Source: Sarcocystis neurona
Lineage: Eukaryota > Apicomplexa > Conoidasida > Eucoccidiorida > Sarcocystidae
Assembly (NCBI GenBank): GCA_000727475.1
Contig: KL647305.1
Span: 88,958 to 152,957 of the forward strand
DNA: 64,000 bases
Direction: 5' to 3'
The notes beneath the pieces are model-generated. The model was not told where the DNA came from. It did not search any database and saw only the letters and a list, made by a program, of their open reading frames with translations. Both the position numbers and the translations under genes were made by a program. Numbering within the stretch: position 1 is the stretch's first letter; the number at the start of each line of letters is the position of its first letter. Positions 63,536 through 64,000 of the stretch are shown piece after piece.

Positions 63536-64000
63536 CCGCAGCAGCTGCAGCCACCATACTCCTGCGCTGCGCTTAAACTGAAAAGGCGCGGTCTCTCGGT
63601 ACAACGCAGCTCAGCAGATCATCTGGTAGACACTCGGTCTCTCTCCTATACAGTTTTCCGGAGTCTTCTTCTTCTTCACTGCCCTCCTTTTCCTCCGCTG
63701 CCTGCCTGTTCCCCAGCCTCTCTTCCCCCTCCTCTCTTGCTACACTTGCTGTTTCCTTTTATATCCTCCGCTGCTACTTGGTGCGGGAAGGGGTGGCTCA
63801 GCAGCACGTAAATTTCTGCGTATGCGCATACACAGAAGGAAGTAGCGCGTTGGGCATCCACGGAGGGGCACTCGATACTACCAAGTGTCGTCGTTCAGCG
63901 GCTTCCTCTCCTCTGCAATTCTCGTTAATACACTCTTCCTCCACGCCGGAGCCTCCTCGTCAACAGCTCGCTTGTTGGGTAGGTTGCACCAGCCCCGCGG
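63536..64000. other. Upstream flank of the DMXL gene; pyrimidine-rich tract
   Basis: No gene is seen. Positions about 63640-63790 are strongly C/T-rich on the plus strand, hence G/A-rich on the sense strand of the DMXL gene. This could be its 5' untranslated region or promoter. No specific promoter motif can be defended. Confidence 0.4.

Noticed and set aside
62858..63600. Single long minus-strand frame as the true N-terminus, with Leu runs read as membrane segments
   Set aside because: The strong GTGAGT donor at 63335-63340 and the in-frame phase-0 join to exon 2 explain the region better. The remainder of the frame is CAG-rich intron.

Overview
This is nuclear DNA of a coccidian apicomplexan, most likely Eimeria or a close relative such as Cyclospora. 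The genes have GT/AG introns. Long open frames are full of CAG/GCA-type trinucleotide runs that encode poly-Ala, poly-Gln and poly-Ser. Intergenic DNA and introns carry islands of alternating purine-pyrimidine sequence. Nothing bacterial is present: no operons, Shine-Dalgarno sites, CRISPR or insertion sequences. The species assignment rests on this style and not on a marker gene.

Layout. Positions 1-4.1 kb hold an imperfect inverted duplication (about 965-1655) and a weak coding candidate. A helical, Ala/Gln/Leu-rich protein of unknown function lies on the minus strand at 4.1-6.6 kb. The KH-domain ribosome-assembly factor PNO1/Dim2 lies on the plus strand at 9.0-10.2 kb. The next 10 kb is mostly non-coding, with two short tandem repeats and two weak coding candidates. 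A p47/Shp1-type SEP-UBX cofactor of the AAA ATPase p97/CDC48 lies on the plus strand at 20.5-24.2 kb; I could reconstruct four exons with matching splice phases. A Ser/Gly/Glu-rich, probably disordered 1,020-residue protein lies on the plus strand at 28.3-31.4 kb.

The right 29 kb (34.2-63.5 kb, minus strand) is a single gene. It encodes a DmX-like/Rabconnectin-3/Rav1 homologue, the WD40 scaffold that in yeast and animals promotes V-ATPase assembly. I reconstruct six exons (63535-63341, 62745-55171, 53971-53531, 52417-52097, 50584-50450, 46874-34173). All five introns fall in phase 0, and the predicted protein is about 7,122 residues, more than twice the size of animal homologues because of inserted homopolymeric runs. 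The Rav1 C-terminal-type core is spread over exons 2 to 6 and reads continuously only when these are joined. The introns hold most of the minisatellites.

The genes do not form one pathway. PNO1 is a ribosome-biogenesis gene, p47 acts with CDC48, and DMXL acts on organelle acidification. The most noteworthy results are the reconstructed giant DMXL gene, the p47 gene structure and several short tandem or inverted repeats that look unannotated. No wholly new system could be demonstrated.
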